Assembly (NCBI GenBank): GCA_027186245.1
Contig: CP114487.1
Coordinates: 8,551,001 to 8,615,000, forward strand
Origin: Coriaria nepalensis
Taxonomy: Eukaryota > Streptophyta > Magnoliopsida > Cucurbitales > Coriariaceae
DNA: 64,000 bases
Direction of reading: 5' to 3'
Position numbers and translations under genes: made by a program. This document shows positions 50,633 through 62,167 of the stretch, piece after piece. Numbering within the stretch: the first letter of the stretch is position 1; every line of letters starts with the position of its first letter. The notes under the pieces were generated by a model. That model had not been told where the DNA came from. It did not search any database and worked only from the letters and a program-made list of their open reading frames with translations.

Positions 50633-52745
50633 TTAAAGTTCTTGCTTACTAGGCTTTGATTTTTTGGTGGAACCTGCCGTTTTCGTTTTCCACCATTGTC
50701 TTACCTTGTTCGAGACTTTATTTGCATGTTTCTTCAATGCCTCCCCGGTCTTCGTAATCCCTTTCGTTATCTTCTCTTTCCAATCGCCCTTTGTGTTTTC
50801 TTTATCCCTCAAAACTTTACCCTGTAAAAACAGAATCCTTTTCATCACATGTACAAAAAGAAAATAGAAGGATCAAATTTCATTGTAGAAGATTTATGAT
50901 ATGATACCAATTTGGAGGGAAAGTTTGATTCTTCATCTTCATCATCTTCTTCATCTAGATCTTCATTCCCAAAATTTTTCATGTTCATTAGATCTTCCCG
51001 GGAGTACATTTTCATACCAGGTGCTCCTGGCATGCCCTAAAAGAAAGCACCATAAAACATAGATTTGTCAAAATTGAGGATAACATGAGTAGACAGAGGC
51101 AACCTAAAGTGTGAGGCATTCCTCATTCATACCTCCATAGACTTCATTATCTTTTCCATTTCAGCCTCTTTAGCTGACTTAGGCTCAAAAGCTTCTCCGG
51201 GGGTCCTACCCTGAACCACAAGCGTAAAAAGTAAGATGAAGACTGGAACTTAAATGTCAATTAATAAGAAAATATGTCTTAAATGCTGATCCGAAGCAAA
51301 ATCTAGTTTCCATAATAATTTGTACAAACTCCAGTTTGCCCAAATTACTGTTTATGCCTAACCAATGAATGCTTACAGATTTAGAGTCCATGTGAAAGAT
51401 GAGTTTTTTCTAACATCAGTGTGCAACCCATTTTAGAGTTTATGCTGATTGAAATCAAAAGATGCCACTTTGAGTACTTTTCAACACTATGCGCAATTTA
51501 TTGTTTTCCATCAAAAGATCTGAATGTTCAGGGATAGAAAACCCCAATCCAATAACAATAATAATACGGCTTGATTAAGATCAAAATAAATTTACCTTAG
51601 GAACTGGAGGTGGCTTAGTACTACAAGCTTTTGTAAGGTCTTTGCATAGAACTTTAACCAAGGAGTCAGTTTGGGGGTTGGATTTATATAGATATTCAGC
51701 AACATCTGTATCGGCGTACTCAATGACCTGCAAAGTTCCAAACAAACAATTTTATTCATAACACTCTAAAAAACAAGTCTTATATCAAACTGAAATGAAT
51801 CTAAAAGGATCAAGCTTATATGAACCTAAAAAAGGAGGCAGATTTGCCAACAACGTGATTAAATTATGGTGACTATTACATTCGACATAGAACTGAATGA
51901 TTCGGTCTTTCTGAAATTCTCGCAGAACGACAGCCAATATTTTTACCTCTTGACATGCACGTTCAATTGTCTTGCACTCGGAATTGCATTGCCCTTCAGA
52001 GTCTTGCTCCACAAGCTGAAAAATAAACCAAAGCCTGTTTAAGATATCACTTAAAAAGTGTCCGAGAAAAGAAAATGGTTTCCAGTATGAAAGGAATTTG
52101 ATTTCAGGTAGTATACTAAGCATTATAAACCCAATTTCAAAAATCAAAGCCATAATTCAGATCAAATTATGAGAAGTCCTATACTACTTGAGCAATTTTG
52201 AATTCAGAAAACCGAGTCCAACACTACAGTACATATATCAAGCTTATTTCTTTTCTTTTTACTTGAACTTAATTAGGTCCATGCATTTAAATAAAATGCA
52301 GAAGCAAAATACCAAACGATATAATATATTTATTTTTACCTCCAATTTATCCCCCTTTTCAACAATGTCAATCTTCAAAATCCAATCCGCTTCTGACTTC
52401 TTCAAGTTACAGACATTTTCCGCTATTTCAATTACCTGATACTCCGAGATCTACCACCAGAAAAGACTCCCAAAAAATCAACAAACAGACAATCAAACTG
52501 AATGAACAAACAAACTGAAGATTAACAATACATACCTTCTTAGGAGCGATCTGAGACTTCTTCTTCTCAACCTGTTGATAAAGATGCGCCGCGAGCTTCT
52601 CACAGACCTGACATTTGATAAAAGGAAGATCTTCTTTCCTAGCACCGGTTACAGGCTTTTTAGCGCTCTGAGAAATCGGCACCAATGCTAATAAGACGAG
52701 CAGCAATGAAACTACGTAAACAAGCTTTTGCTTCATCTTCTTCAT
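50633..52745 (-). CDS. Saposin-like ER protein (MSAP/canopy-type, DUF3456)
   Basis: Seven exons (52745-52536, 52450-52340, 52015-51947, 51727-51596, 51210-51133, 51036-50908, 50821-50633) encode 305 residues. Residues 1 to about 27 are a signal peptide (LVYVVSLLLVLLALVPISQS). The following domain has cysteines at 45, 48, 84, 117, 121, 128, 158 and 165, the saposin-like pattern of the TLR4-regulator/MIR-interacting MSAP (canopy) family, represented by Arabidopsis At1g42480. An acidic segment (DLDEEDDEDEE, about 225-237) and a strongly basic tail follow. The tail ends SKQEL, reminiscent of KDEL-type ER retention. Animal relatives act as ER cofactors in folding or trafficking of membrane proteins; the plant role is not established. 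It is transcribed divergently from the 538-residue gene. Confidence 0.92.
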
Positions 52746-52947
52746 CTACAGCTCTCTCTCTCTTTCCACTCTCTCACTTTCTCTCTGAGAATTACAAGAA
52801 CAGAAGTGATCTAAGATTTCTTCGAGCTGAGAAAAAAAGTAAAACGGATTTTTGGTTATTTACTCTCTGAAAGAATTTTCGGTGAATTTTCTTCATACTT
52901 GATTATTTTTAATGAATTATATGTGTTTATTTAATTTTTTAAGTTAT

Positions 52948-53037
52948 GACGTGTGAGGTAGGATCTGATTGGTAGATTATAGTGGGTTCTGTTCTACCAG
53001 CCAATAGAGTGCTAGAGAGAAGACGATTGTACGTGTC
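52948..53037. promoter_or_regulatory. ACGTG motifs in the divergent MSAP / unknown-gene promoter
   Basis: TGACGTGT (52948-52955) and ACGTGTC (53031-53037) lie in the 484-base gap between two divergent start codons. TGACGTG is the core of plant unfolded-protein-response elements, and ACGTGTC is an ABRE core. Function is inferred from motif and position only. Confidence 0.4.
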
Positions 53038-53229
53038 AAAGCATAATCTCAGTCGTTGATTTTTTTCTCAATGTGGGCTCCACTTTTTTCTTCCTGACCT
53101 GGCAGAATTTAACTAAAAACAGTCAAACCCCTTGTTGAACCCTAGTACCAGTTCGTTCTCGAATTCCCGCCGATTAAGAGTTCATCCCGCTTGCTGAAAT
53201 TTCATTTCGTTGATTTTCTAGAAATAATC

Positions 53230-55410
53230 ATGGCTTTGGATCTAATCGAGCCAACAAATTTCACGAAAACCTCAAATCGGAATCCTCTTATTGGACGAAA
53301 CTACGAGCTCGAGCTGAAGCAATCAATCCAGAGCGTTTTATCAGAAATTCGCGAGGGAATCATCGATCTTTCTCGTTTTACTTCTACTTTTTTCGAATTG
53401 ATTCTAGCTAGGGTTGATGCGCCTCTCGAATCCATCTGGTTCTACGCCGGATTAAGCTTTCGTAGCTGTAATGTTCCAGAAGATAATCATTTGGAGAAAA
53501 TAGCAGCCGCTAGAGACTTGTTTCAGCTGTTATCAGCTTGCTCAGCTTCGTGTAGTTCTTCTAAGAGCATCTCATTGCTCGCTCCGGTACTGTTCTTGCT
53601 GTACGGAGCGATTGCTGAACTTTGTGGGAAAGATATAGCTTCCAAGAAGGACAAAAAGGCAATGAGAGAGGTTACCTCTTTAGTTGAAGTGATTCTCGGG
53701 TATATAAATCTTTGTTGTAAAAATTCAGGCAAAGAAGATGACGATTTGGTTAATTCGAATTTGATAGTTCCTTTGGGGGATTTAGTTAGTGTTTGGATGG
53801 ATTCTGATAAGGGATTAGGATCCTTTCTTCCTCTTGCGAGTAGTGAAGTTTGCAGAGGGCTTAGTTTGGGAGAATGTGATGTTGTTCACTTGGCCGGAGT
53901 TGTCATGGCAGAGGCCTTTTGTATGAAAATGTGCTTAATTTTTCGTACCGGAATTTCCAGGAAACTAGAGCAGCAAAAGGAGTTGAAGAACTGGGCTGTC
54001 TGTTCAGTCTCTGGATTCAGAAACTTCTATTTCTTTGGTAATTATGTTTTTGCTTTGTTTTTTCGCCTCTTGTTTTCTTGTTTTTGCTTGTTTCCTTCTT
54101 ATGTAGCAATTATTGAAAGGAAATAGAAGTAAAAATGCATTCTCTTGGCTTGAAATTTTTTGAATACTGGCCCTAATCTAGATTTTTTACGATTCAGAAT
54201 ATAAAAAGTGAGTTTTCTGTGTGTCAATCAGGGACCCTTTTGAGGATGATGCTAGAGGATTCTTTACCTGTCACCTCCTTGTTGGTAAGTTTCACGTGAT
54301 TACTCAAATTGCTATCCAGTTGCACTGTTTCTATATTTTGACAAGTCCATTGATTAATAAATTCAGTGTGAAAATATGTTTGTGCATGTATGTATGTATA
54401 TGTATGTCCTTTTTGTGCTTCTCTATGTCGGAGGAAATGAACAAGCATGTGTGTAATTGTTATACTACGTATGCAGAGTTCTGAAGATGAAGTTTTGTTA
54501 CGAAAAGTTCTCTATGATGCCATTGTATTGGTTGATTATTCTTTCCTCAATCCCGAGAAATTGATTAACATGCCACCAGAGCACATGAAATGTTTAGCGA
54601 TTAACAGATTGGTTGTTACTCACGAGGCTATCAAGCTTTCCAGGTATCCAACTATGAACTAATTTTTCTCTTTACAACTCTTATACCGTATCCTGTGAAA
54701 ACTCTCGTCATCTCGCATTCTTTCCTTTTTAAAACTTTTAACAGAGATCATGGAGATCAGAGGAGAGCTACAGCTTATACAAATGCCTTTTCGAGCTCTC
54801 CTTTACCTTCCCAAATAGTCAAATGGGTTGCCAGCCAGGTTTCTGTTGAGGAAAATGAAATTCAGTCAAGCAGATCGTCACCAAAAACTCTAATCAGTGA
54901 GTCACTCTGCTCTTCTTTTATTATTACTACCATTATTTTATTAATAATGAGATTATTTTATGTTGTTCACTAGAGTGGCTTCTTAATCTTGAGAATCAAG
55001 GACTAAGGGTATTTGATGATGTCATCACAAGATCTCGGGCCAAACTAGCTCTGGATGTTTCCCAATCAGATCAAAAGCAACCGGCATTGAAGTTTGAGAG
55101 CAAGCAAGTAAACGATAACATGGATCTCTTTTACATTGACAACAAAGGAGAAGATGATAAAGATGAGAATGAAAAGACTAATTTATCCACGAGTGATGTC
55201 TTTGCTGCAGCAGCAGATATAAAGAAAACGCCGGAAAATGGACAGAGAAAGCGGAAAGAAGAGGGAGAATCTGGAAAGAAGAAGAAGAAGAAGAAGAAGA
55301 TCAAGTTCGTCAAGTATGACCTCGCACAAAACTCCAGTTTGTCCAAATCAACGGGCAATAGTAATGAAGTCGAGGATCCAGTAGTGTCTGATGAAGATAA
55401 TGAAGAGTAG
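53230..55410 (+). CDS. Conserved plant protein of unknown function (538 aa), Lys-rich C-terminus
   Basis: Five exons (53230-54037, 54232-54284, 54477-54643, 54745-54896, 54974-55410) join in phase to 538 residues. I recognise similarity to uncharacterised proteins in other dicots but know no assigned function or named domain. The N-terminal 350 residues look like an all-helical repeat fold (ELKQSIQSVLSEIREGIIDL, SISLLAPVLFLLYGAIAELC, TSLVEVILGYINLCC). Conserved-looking blocks include DEVLLRKVLYDAIVLVDYSF, KWLLNLENQGLRVFDD and ITRSRAKLALD. The C-terminal 120 residues are acidic/basic low complexity with a run of eight lysines ending KIKFVKYDLA, a strong nuclear or nucleolar targeting candidate. 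The ATG at 53230 is the first in frame; upstream codons contain no earlier ATG. The divergent neighbour is the MSAP gene. Confidence 0.9.
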
Positions 55411-58400
55411 TAGTATGTCTTCAATGTCGGGTCAAATTTTGTTTCCTCTGTTTTGTTGCCTGAAAATCTAATCACGTTAACAAATGTAACTTTTGACTGT
55501 GCGTGGGAGCTACAAATTAAAATTTTGATAAATAAATAGTATTCGGATTAAATAAATTTTTATTAATATAATAAATTATTAAATTATTGAAAAAATTAGT
55601 TTTTCTTTAATCTACTTCTGCACCTTCTTTTCTTTTCTGTTTTGTTATTTAATTATTTAATTATTATTTCACAGATATCCGTGTTTCATGATCGATCCAG
55701 TTTTCCGACACGTAGATGTAGTATAGGAGAGGGCGGTAAATGATTAAAAAGAGATCAACAATGAGAGGTAGGAGGTCTTAATCAAAGTTGTGGTTTTACT
55801 TTTCAAACAAAAATGAAAAATACTTCGACAAATATTGTGATGAGGACAATATGATGATGATGGTAATAATAATATTTCTTGCCGCCTTTTTTTTATTTTC
55901 TCAGGAAAAAAATGAATAAATAAAATAAACATGAACTTAATCATGACATCAGGATGTTCCAATATCTCTACATGGCTGTACAACCCCACTACAAACCCAC
56001 TAATTGTTTGCCTCTTAATTAAATTTTAAAAGTAAAATGATAATTAGCCATAATTAATTAGCCATTATCTTACCAAAATTCAAATCTTTCTTAGCCATAA
56101 TTAGCTTAAGTTATTTTTTAGTTGGTTTAAAAATCATTAATGGTTATTGTAATTTAATATTTGAATTTTAAATATAAAGATTATAAGTATCATTTGATAT
56201 AGGATGGATTTGTAAGAAGATTTAGTAAATTAAATTTTTTAATATAATATATATAAACGCGGATCCTCATAAAATAAGTCATGGCATGATTTAGAGATCA
56301 TATGGTCATTAAGCAAATTCGGATTAAATATTTATTTAATTAAAATAACAAAACAGTGGGCCACACAGAAAAGTGTACCAAATGATTGATTAGATGTCTT
56401 ATAAGTCTCAACACGATCTATAATTTTAAAATAACAAGTATTATAATAAACCTTACGACATCTCCTTCTTACTCTACGACTTTTCATTCGTTCATTCGAG
56501 GTGATTGTTCACTTTCGCATCAACTATAAGAATATTATACATTATCTATGTAAAATAAAAAATAGAAATTAGACATATTTGTTATTAATATTTAATTACT
56601 TATTAAATAATAAAATAAAATCATCTTTATCAAAATTACGTGAGTTATTGATATAATTTTTTTTTTAAGCGGGCGGGTATCCACCTCGTCATATTATCCA
56701 ATGAATAGAGGATATCGATCAATCTATAATTAATTAAAATAATAATAAAACCTATTTTAATATATATATATATATAAAAATAGGCGAGGGATGGATGGAT
56801 AACCATTATATCCACCCGCTCTTTGGCGGAGTGAAACGATGGGATACTATTTAGTTTAAAAATTAAGCAAGTAGATATCCTCTCTTTAATTAAAATGACA
56901 GATATAGCAAATACTCGTATCTATTATTTACACAACCTTATAAAGTATAATGATAACTTGGTTCCACAACTACAGATGCAAGACAAATCTAACCAATGCT
57001 CCACTGACTCCCGAGGTGGAAAATGAGTTAGTGAAAAGACATAGTAAATCATTAAGAATGAAGGTGTGTAACATGAACAATGCAATGTATGATGTTATTA
57101 GCACTTCCACTACTTCATGCATTAGCAGTTTTTAGTTACCTAGTTTTAAATAATAGTGTGATTCAACCTCACACATTATGCTCAGAACACTATACGACTG
57201 AGTGCTAGAGGTAAGCATATGCCAAATCGATATATCTTATACCATCGAAGGATGACTGAGACTTTCCTATACTACGATTCATCATCCTCAAACCCCCTAT
57301 AATTCGTAAATAAAGTGGGAGACTGAAGAAGAGATATATACCTTTGAGGGGTGAATTTTTATGAAAGAGGAATAAGTGTAGAAAATGTGCAGTTTTTGGA
57401 CATAATAATGCCACCTGTTGGAACTTCATTCTTTTGCTAGCCACAACAATAAGGCCACAAATACCCCCCAACCTTATTGATAAGATATGTTGTAATCTTT
57501 TTTAAGTTTATAACTTTTTTAGTACTCAGTTATTGATGTATTGAAACTTATATGGGAATGAGATTGCTCGATGTCCTTATTAACTTAGGCATCAAGCAAT
57601 CTTGAATATATGGTTTCATATAAAATTTATATCTTTATGTACTTTTGTATGAGATCCAACATTTTTTGTTACAAATATAATGTTTATATAAGTTATGTAA
57701 TGAAAGAAAGATTCCAAGTTAATGTCAAGTAATGAAAAATTCAATTTTTATGATTTTATGTGTAACCTTTAGATTTTATATGTAACATTGAAAGGTTGCA
57801 CCTTTGCAACCTTTCTACACTATTGTGTGATATTCAATTTTTTTTGGTTCCAAATATAATGTTTAGAAATGAAAAATTCAACATTTATAGTTTTTTATGG
57901 AACTTTTAAATTCTATGTGTAACATAAAAAGGTTATACCTTTTTATACTATTGTGTGAGATCCAACCTTTTTTGTTCCATTTATAATGTTTCTATATTAT
58001 GTAATAAAAAGAAAGAGTCAGAAGTTAATGCCAAATAGTGAAAAATTCAACTTTTATAATTCATATAAAACAACTTTAGATATTAGGGTTCTATGTGTAA
58101 AAAAGACACTTTTAGGTATTAAGGTTTCATTGAAGATAAAAACTTCAATTACTCAAAATCTTGCATGTGAATATAGATTGTGTTGTGGAGATATCTACTT
58201 TTAGAGATTTTTTTCCAAAATACTACCGAGAATGATAATTATATGAAATGACATTTACTTTATCTTTATAATTACCTTTACTATTTCATACTATTTCCAA
58301 TTGTGGCTATATATATGATGAGTATATTTTAAACCACGTCCACCTCTTAAGGGAATATCGAAGATCCATCAATGTCAAATTCATTGCTCGTAAACAAAAT

Positions 58401-58552
58401 ATTTATAAGTAACCAAATTCATTACATCCAGACATCACAAATAAATTCACAAGTATTATCTTCAATTGCAATAGTACTTTACAAAACATAAATAGTCTAA
58501 ATACCTAACAAATATCTAAATATCATTGATAAATTGACGTGGTAATCTGGAA
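55411..58552. other. AT-rich spacer after the unknown gene
   Basis: The first 100-200 bases are likely 3' UTR. A small degenerate inverted pair, GCGGGCGGGTATCCACC near 56668 and GGTTATCC/TATCCACCCGC near 56800-56820, suggests an old repeat. At 57200-57470 a minus-strand frame has coding-like composition, but I could not assign it. A triplicated AT-rich repeat is listed separately. Confidence 0.5.
57649..58115. repeat. Diverged AT-rich repeat, three tandem copies of about 130-180 bp
   Basis: Each copy runs GAGATCCAAC-TTTTTTGTT-C..ATATAATGTTT, then GAAAAATTCAA-TTTTAT, then TCTATGTGTAAC and, in the first two, a CTATTGTGTG end. The middle copy is shorter. Confidence 0.7.
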
Positions 58553-60545
58553 TCAGAACAATAGGACATTAACATCATTGACCTCAAGAAATTCAGTACC
58601 TATATGGTAGTACTCCAAATACTTAAGCATATAAACTTCACAGTCCTCACTTTTCTTCGTTTGGTTTTCAGGCAACCGTCTCACCACCTCTATTTCGAAT
58701 GGGTACAATATGAACTCGAGTTGCACGATCCTTATCAAGCAAGGGAGGGTTACGCACATCGTTTTGAGGGTCGTCCTGAACTTACTGACCCAACTATTTT
58801 TGCTTGACAGACTATGATAGACATATATCATCCTCAATGGTATCTCGATAGCCAACACCCCTTAATGTATGTCCGAATAGTTAAAGGGAATGTATAGTTG
58901 CTCAACCATAGTCCATCTGCAACCTCCTAGACTATAGTCCCTAACCACATATTTGTACAACACAATAATAAACCCAAATTCATAGTTCGCTCTCTGTTTA
59001 CCCTTCAACTTGAGCTTAGTATCACAAAATAGTTTCAAGTACTAGGGGAAGATAGAATTAATGAAGGCAGCATCTTGGATAAGAACATTCAGAAAATTGG
59101 CTTGTTGCATCCTTAATAAGTAAATGTATTTGTCCGCGTGTTGTACTAAACAATATGAACAAATATAAAATGAGGAAAAAAATATTAATGGTATTAGTGA
59201 AACAAAAAAGAAAACATACACATCACCTTTCAGCTACTCTCCGCAAATGGTAATGGTTTCAAACCATTATTGATTCAGTTCCCGACTACCATATCCAATG
59301 ATAGGTGTCATGTGATTCAAATGGAACAAATGAGCATATTAACACTATGTGTTAATTTTCCAACAATTCCAACATTCAAAAATTAATAATTTACATGTTA
59401 TGCCTTTTTCAGCCATCCACCTCAACATCGCTTCATAGTTTTCACAGTTAGGCTGCATAAGTGGATCAACCTTAAACACATGACCCTTGGGATAGACCTT
59501 CCTCTTCGTAGGGTTAATGTATGAAGAAAAAATTACATGAGTTGGCTTCTTCTTCCTCTTACCCCTTCCTTTCTCGATATTTTCGTCCTCCTTTCCCTCT
59601 ATAATCTCAATTACCTGGGGGCTTCCATCCAAGTCTGCTACCATACCCAAAGAACTCCAAACCACAATATATGTAGTGGTGGCACGATGTGGTTCAGGAT
59701 CATTTGAAGGTGACTCACGTGCCTGGCGGAGCAACAAATCACTTACATACGAGTCACGTGCTGGGGTATAAAACAAATCACCTAAAAGTGACTCACGTGC
59801 CAATGGTTGCCCATAGGTCACCTGAAGGAGAATCATGAGTCGAGGGAGCGAGGGAGGGAGCGAGGGAGGGAGGGGGGGGGGGGGGCAGAGAGAGATGGAT
59901 CACCTAAAGAAGAATCACGTGTTGGGGATAGGATTAGGTAGTGGTTCAGATGCTCTAGACATAAAATGATCCCAACTTTCAGTAGAGAGAAATCGAATGA
60001 GGGGGATGATGAGGCGCTTGGTGGGGCTCAAAATCTTCAATCCACCTCCATGAGTTCCTTAACGACATCTTTCACTACCCGAAAGCATTTGTTGAACTTT
60101 GGAAAATTACCAGCAATCGAGAATGCTTGTGCATTAACTTTTTGTCTTCTTCTCTGGGATCATTAATACACCCTTTACGAAGTAGGCAACCACCATGTTA
60201 ATGATATCATCGTCTTTCTTATCGATCTTGCTAAACTTCTCTTATAGCTCTATAAGTAAACAAGTCTTCCCACCTATTTATTCAAAAGCCGACTATTCTT
60301 TCCCAACCCCTCTACCTCCTCCTACTAGGGTAGTCCTGACAGTTCAACTCCATCATTAATGAGAACTCTCTTAGTCCAAACTACATGGGCTTGCCAACAA
60401 CCAAAATCTATAACTCTTTTTCCTTATCGCATTTCAATCGTTAGATCATTAAGAAATTTAGGAGTTTATCGAACGTCCCTAGCCTCTAATCTAGATCAAA
60501 TAAGTGACCCAAACAGGTTTTCCTAAAGGCCACGAACTGTTTCTT
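58553..60545 (-). mobile_element. Second decayed Ulp1-protease/DUF1985 element
   Basis: On the minus strand, 60545-60180 gives the DUF1985 part in broken frames: LNKKQFVAFRKTCFGHLFDL, then GKPM-FGLREFSLMMELNCQDYPS and INMVVAYFVKGVLMIPE. At 59836-59345 a linker frame contains KKPTHVIFSSYINPTKRKVY and FKVDPLMQPNCENYEA. At 58858-58553 the Ulp1 C-terminal part reads NQTKKSEDCEVYMLKYLEYY, with Cys kept but the usual Gly after it changed to Glu. Internal stops and shifts make it inactive. Its orientation is opposite to the copy at 16345-19030, with the same domain order and a similar length of about 2-2.7 kb. Confidence 0.8.
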
Positions 60546-61752
60546 GTTCAGCTTACTCTTTATTACCGATAACTAATTCTTACTTTGATACCAAGTGGAC
60601 CCGAGCTTTGTAATACAAATCTTCCGTTAGGAAAGGTGTAAGGGCACAAGGAATTTGACCTTATGCTACTAGAAACATAAACTAAAACACAAACCAAGAT
60701 CACAAATCTAACGAGACATCGATAAATCAAGAAAAAAGACTCACACATCAAAATCTAACCAATTACAATTTAATAACCATCACAAAACACCATAATTATA
60801 GAAACCATCGACAATTCAATAACATTGCCCTATACTAATGAGATATCAATAAATCGGAAAAAAAGACACATCACAAATAAAAAACTAACCTATTATATTA
60901 TTTAAAACCAACCAATTTCAATCTAAAACCATCATAAAATACCCTAAATACAGAAATCATCCACAATTCACTAACATTACCATATTCCAATGAGACATTT
61001 AATAAATTAGGAAAATTTATTCAAAACAAAATAGAATTAATTTCATAATTTAAATCTATCAAATTTCAATCAACAAATATCAAACAATATCCTAACTATA
61101 GAAGAAAAAAATCCCTAATCTCATATTAAATATGATAAAAAATCCTAAATTTCTAAATTAAAATACAAAATTCGGTGAAATCGACATACCGGCGTCGGCG
61201 AAGTAGATGGACCTTCGCCCATTGCTTCAAGATAAGAGTTGGGTTGTCCGCCACTTGCTTGGATGACTCTTCAGATTACGGTCTTTTTTCTCTTTTCTTC
61301 ATCTCAGACAACCTTCTGATCATGGTTGAGCGTGGCTTTTTTGAAGCTTCTCTGATTCGATACCTCTTTTTGATGTGGTAAAGAGGGTAAAAAATGAAAA
61401 AGAATGAAAAAAAGGGGAAGACAAAGTGGTAGAGGAACTTTGGTTCGTGCTTTGTGGGTGTGCATTGAAGAAAAAATATGAAGATAACGGAGTGAAAATG
61501 AAAACTCTCTTTTTAGGCCCAAGTTTTTTATTTTTACTTTTTAATTCTCAAATTCATTAAAAGTGAATCAATCTTTTATTCTTTTTAATAATAAGAAAAT
61601 AGAATTAATGGCCAATAAAACTTCTTTTAATATCGAACTGTTAAATAAAGTCCAGATTTGAACTACAACCCAAATTCTCTCTAACAAATTTACAATGCAC
61701 GTCTATTTTAGTTAAAACTTCTTGTATAGAGTAAGGGTTGGGTTGGAACAAC

Positions 61753-61766
61753 TTAACCATGGTTAA
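61753..61766. promoter_or_regulatory. Perfect palindrome TTAACCATGGTTAA upstream of NDL
   Basis: A 14-bp perfect palindrome about 400 bases upstream of the NDL ATG, with the same TTAACC-NN-GGTTAA arms as the pair upstream of the CCCH gene. GGTTAA is a GT-element core. Confidence 0.5.
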
Positions 61767-61794
61767 ATTCAGTTGGCACGGAAAGGTCTAAATA

Positions 61795-61838
61795 ATAATA
61801 ATAATAATAAAAATAATAATAATAATAACAACAACAGG
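61795..61838. repeat. (AAT)n microsatellite
   Basis: An interrupted AAT/ATA triplet run ending in AAC triplets. Confidence 0.9.
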
Positions 61839-62084
61839 ATAAATGAGAATCGGTAGGTGGTACGGTATTTTCTTTGGCCCAAAAAAACAATAAAAGTTGG
61901 TTCAGTAATTTAGTCTGGTTCACAAACTTAACCAGAGGTCTAATAATTTTTTCTTTATTTTAATTTTAATTTTTTAACCGAGGGAGAGAAAGTCGGAGAC
62001 CTTACTGAGAGGAGAAAGAATCGCTTCGTATATAAGCTAACGAAGGCCTCAATTTCTCTCACAAAAAGGAGGGGGAGAAGAGAG

Positions 62085-62088
<4 letters not shown>

Positions 62089-62129
<41 letters not shown>
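62089..62129. repeat. (AG)n tract in the NDL leader
   Basis: About 20 AG dinucleotides end roughly 40 bases before the NDL start codon. GA tracts are common in plant 5' leaders. Confidence 0.93.
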
Positions 62130-62133
<4 letters not shown>

Positions 62134-62167
62134 TCTCGAAGCTAGGCTATACGACGCAGAGATCTCT

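Noticed and set aside
57205..57471. 88-codon minus-strand frame
   Set aside because: It resembles degraded retroelement coding only vaguely; no zinc knuckle or other motif could be confirmed.
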